Shown here piece by piece: positions 61,205-64,000 of a stretch of DNA of 64,000 bases. The stretch lies in assembly GCF_001949145.1 (NCBI RefSeq), contig NW_019091369.1, positions 624,856 through 688,855 of the forward strand, given 5' to 3'. Origin of the DNA: Acanthaster planci. Taxonomy: Eukaryota > Echinodermata > Asteroidea > Valvatida > Acanthasteridae. The notes beneath the pieces are model-generated. The model was not told the origin of the DNA. It saw only the letters and a program-made list of their open reading frames with translations, and made no database searches. Every line of letters begins with the position of its first letter. Within the stretch, counting starts at the first letter, position 1. A program made the translations under genes and the position numbers.

Positions 61205-61397
61205 AAGTTCGGTTTATAGTACAGCTGAAGGAGCGAAGCGAAGCGAATACGACGTCAAGAAAACTATGCAGCGAAATTTCGCTCGAGTTGAAATGAGTTC
61301 AACTTTTGTGAATTCGCAGCGCGAATATCTGGGCCAGACGGGAGGTCACTAATCCGCGTTTTGTGTTCGCTATCTTGGGAATTATGAACCAGCCTTA
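61205..61397. mobile_element. Short MITE with imperfect terminal inverted repeats
   Basis: The left end AAGTTCGGTTTATAGTAC and the inverse of the right end (TAAGGCTGGTTCATAATTCC) pair imperfectly. Inside, GAGCGAAGCGAAGCGAA and GCGAATACGACG on the left face inverted GTTCGCTATC and CGCGTTTTGTG on the right. At about 193 bp with no frame it is a non-autonomous DNA element. The family is not named. Confidence 0.55.
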
Positions 61398-64000
61398 TTT
61401 AGGCCGGGCAGACTGAGTTCGCAAAGACAAGTTAACACCGGTTAAAACTTCTGACGTCAGTTCTTAGTGTCTAAATAACATCCATGAAACTATAATTGAA
61501 GCTATTTGTTGGGGGGACGTCCATGCTCTGCTTAGAAAAAAATTCAAACAATTATTTCATAATCAATATAAAAAGTATTCAGAAATATTGTAGGCATTTT
61601 GCGCCACAAAGAATAATATGTGATTTTTGTTAGAGGTAGGAACAGAAATAACTTTTCGATCCACGTATCGAGGACATAATTGGCGACTCTCTTCGGAAGG
61701 TTCAATCGTTATCTGATACGACAAAGGTCAATCAATTTGAAACTGATTTTTTTCAGTATGCCACATCCTTGTGATCTTTTGACAGTCAGTGCTGAAAACA
61801 TGGCTTCAAGATTTTGCGGAGATTTTCAGCATCAAAATGAATAAAACAAGACTCGTGAAAGAACCTCTATGTTGAAATGATGCGGATTCAAACTGCATGA
61901 TGACTCCATGCCGTTGGCTAAGAAACACGATGTACTCGAAACACATGGTTCGTAGAGATAAAAATAACAAGTTTCTCAACTGAGCTGTGAAGCAAAATGC
62001 GTATATGGCCTTGTGCGCCGAGGAAAAACAGCTCATGTTCCAAAATCCCCTCTATAACCACAGGCCCCCTCCCGTGTACATGTATGTGCTTGGAACACGG
62101 AACCAGCACAAATTGGCATTTCCCCTCTCCCACGGGTTGCGGGCAGAGGAGACCCTTGTATCTCTGGCCCCAGCCAGCGTCACACCTGACCTACGAGATG
62201 AGCGAAGGCAATGGCCGGTAGGCTCTCGCTGAGGGAGGAAAACAGGTCAGCTTTTATAATATGCAGCGTATCTGGGAGGGGAACATATCCACAGTGCAAC
62301 AAATCGAAGCTTCTCAAACTTTGGAACCTGGCACAGACAGCAAATGTCTTATTTCTGTTTGAGAAAACTGTCGAAAGTATAATATCCAGACAGTGTTTTT
62401 CACATAATTTTGATTTTTACTAAAACGTGATGATGTATTAACTTTTTACGGCCAGAGCGAAGCATGAGTGTACATCCAGTTCGGCGTCTTTTTCACCATT
62501 CAACAAAGAAAGAGTACCAAGTATAACTCCGATTGTTTCGCGTTTGACCATGCACCTCCATCCCATTGGCCGTGATGCTCCAGCAATTGCATGAGTAATG
62601 TTCCGACAGATTTCCAATTAGGATAAATTTAGTGGTTTCTTAACGCTCCTAAGATCGATGGGATTTCTTCAAGCTTTGTATTGAGATGTCACTGCGTAGC
62701 TCAAACTTGGTGATGACTGCACCAAGTTTCATGATGCTGATCGCGTAAATCATAACCGTTCGCCCGAGTTATTTTAGTCGAGCCCCAGGGGGGAGTCTCT
62801 TGCTAATTCATCTACTTCCCCTGGGTGCTCGTAAATCGCTATACCATCTCGTAGGTATTATTCGACTGTGATGCCTTAGACTTGGGGGCCACTTTGCGTG
62901 TTGAAGTTCAACTTGTAGAGAATGCACACTTACACGTACGTTAAAGCATTTTCTGAACCAGAACTTTTGGTAAAATCCCTCTTGGGCGTTCCAAATTCTG
63001 TAACAATGGATATCAATGTTTATGCTGACTGCAACTTGACCAATTTCGTTTGTTTCCAAAATGAAGGATCTAACATTAATTAGTGTTTTTCTTTTCTTAG
63101 TCACGTCAAGTGATGCGTGTTTCAAATTGTTCATTTCAACATGCTGGACTTATTCAATAATGGAATTATTTACACTAGGTGTCAAATTTTCTTCTGAGGG
63201 AAACTGAGATTGGAGTACAATTTCGGTTGGATTAAAATAAACATCTTGTACTGTTTAACTAACACTGAGACGTTTCAGGAACACCACTTGAACAGTAAGT
63301 AGACTGTTCAGAGTTAATTTCAAAAACTGAATATTCAGTGCAACCGTACGATAAGAAAACACTCATGGAGTGACATACTGAATGTTCCGTTCCGCGGGGC
63401 GAAGCGTGTCAAAGCACGCATGTCTTTCATAAGAGGCGGAAATGGACCTACAGGCTGGTAGAGTGACGTCACTTATTACCCGGGGACTTGCTGGTCGTAC
63501 AACCCCACTTTTTTTAATGTGTATTTTTGATGGTGTTGCCGTTATGTTCCTGAATTTTGGTGTTATCGTGGGCTTTTGCGGTGACGGTACCGTGGTGCCT
63601 AAACTTGTGGCGACAGTAGGTGATAGTAATGAATTTTGAAGAATCATCTCAAGAAAGGTCACAAACTCAGTTTTTCAGCAGACCAGGGGTTAGAGCCCCC
63701 TCCCTCTCCATCTCTTTCCAAACCAAGATGCAAAATGTGTTATCTCTCACTTGAAATGTTGAGAAATCCGAATTCCAACAATCCCTTTTAAGGGACTTTT
63801 TCCAAAAGTCTTCAACACTATTTACTGTAAACCATGCCGGGACTCGAATATTAACAGCCACCAGAAAGAAAATAAGTTCAAGACATTGCATGCCTGAACT
63901 GGGAGTTGTCTGGTTTATGGATTCGAGGCTAGCGATATTACGGTGAGTTCGATTACTTCCTCGCACCTACTAGGGTAAGCACGACTGTGTTCGATTTGAC

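Larger units (their letters stand above)
54139..64000. other. Region upstream of COPZ1 (5' UTR/promoter then intergenic)
   Basis: The first few hundred bases above 54139 should hold the COPZ1 5' UTR and promoter. Beyond that I recognise a SINE-like unit (56455-56560), a TG microsatellite (55446-55460), the tRNA-Asn gene (58763-58836) and a MITE (61205-61397). No other protein-coding exon is supported. Frames at 57395-57935 (minus), 61987-62232 (plus) and 63363-63966 (minus) have no recognisable family. Confidence 0.6.

Noticed and set aside
61987-62232. 81-codon plus-strand frame with a GTAGGC donor-like end
   Set aside because: No recognisable similarity and no matching acceptor or neighbouring exon.
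63363-63966. Two 99-codon minus-strand frames, the second starting RGSNRTHRNIASLESINQTT
   Set aside because: The start resembles a motif often produced by translated repeats, but no transposon protein can be recognised.

Overview
The window is nuclear DNA from an animal, almost certainly an invertebrate deuterostome. One spliced gene is spread over tens of kilobases, introns follow GT..AG, there is a canonical eukaryotic tRNA gene, and tRNA-derived SINEs, MITE-like elements and two runs of N are present. The short palindromes TACATGTA (very frequent) and TAGGCCTA (several copies near 52.6, 53.6, 57.1 and 60.2 kb) favour an echinoderm or other ambulacrarian, with amphioxus as the alternative. 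The species cannot be fixed from the sequence.

The only protein-coding gene I can support is the coatomer zeta subunit (COPZ1-type) on the minus strand. Six coding exons were found by reading for the family sequence and checking splice sites and phase: 54121-54138, 50749-50817, 42177-42258, 37154-37301, 9551-9628 and 8665-8755. Together they make 486 nt, or 162 codons, and every junction phase agrees. That is 15 residues short of the 177-residue vertebrate protein. The missing piece is exactly the conserved C-terminal tail, and no exon for it was found at 1-8664, so it probably lies beyond the left edge. One intron is 27.5 kb and the first coding exon holds only six codons.

By region: 1-8664 is probably the last intron, with a diverged CRE-bearing tandem repeat at 5.2-5.6 kb. 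8665-9628 holds exons 6 and 5. 9629-37153 is the giant intron 4, with an N gap at 19.04-19.70 kb, several tandem repeats, a 1.77 kb palindromic transposon-like element inserted in an older repeat (23.4-25.2 kb), a decayed hammerhead ribozyme (28.8 kb) and a SINE (36.1-36.4 kb). 37154-54138 holds exons 4 to 1 with a 42-bp minisatellite running into the second N gap, an 80-bp triplication, a second SINE, and a 1.15 kb hairpin-forming inverted repeat in intron 1. 54139-64000 lies upstream of the gene and holds a promoter-proximal palindrome, a third SINE-like unit, an intact tRNA-Asn(GTT) gene with its Pol III terminator, and a MITE.

The most interesting items are the long inverted repeat inside COPZ1 intron 1, the palindromic element whose uninserted relative lies 7-9 kb away in the same intron, and the hammerhead-like relic. 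Nearly all open frames of 60-150 codons in the window look like chance frames. No CRISPR array, operon or prokaryotic feature is present.
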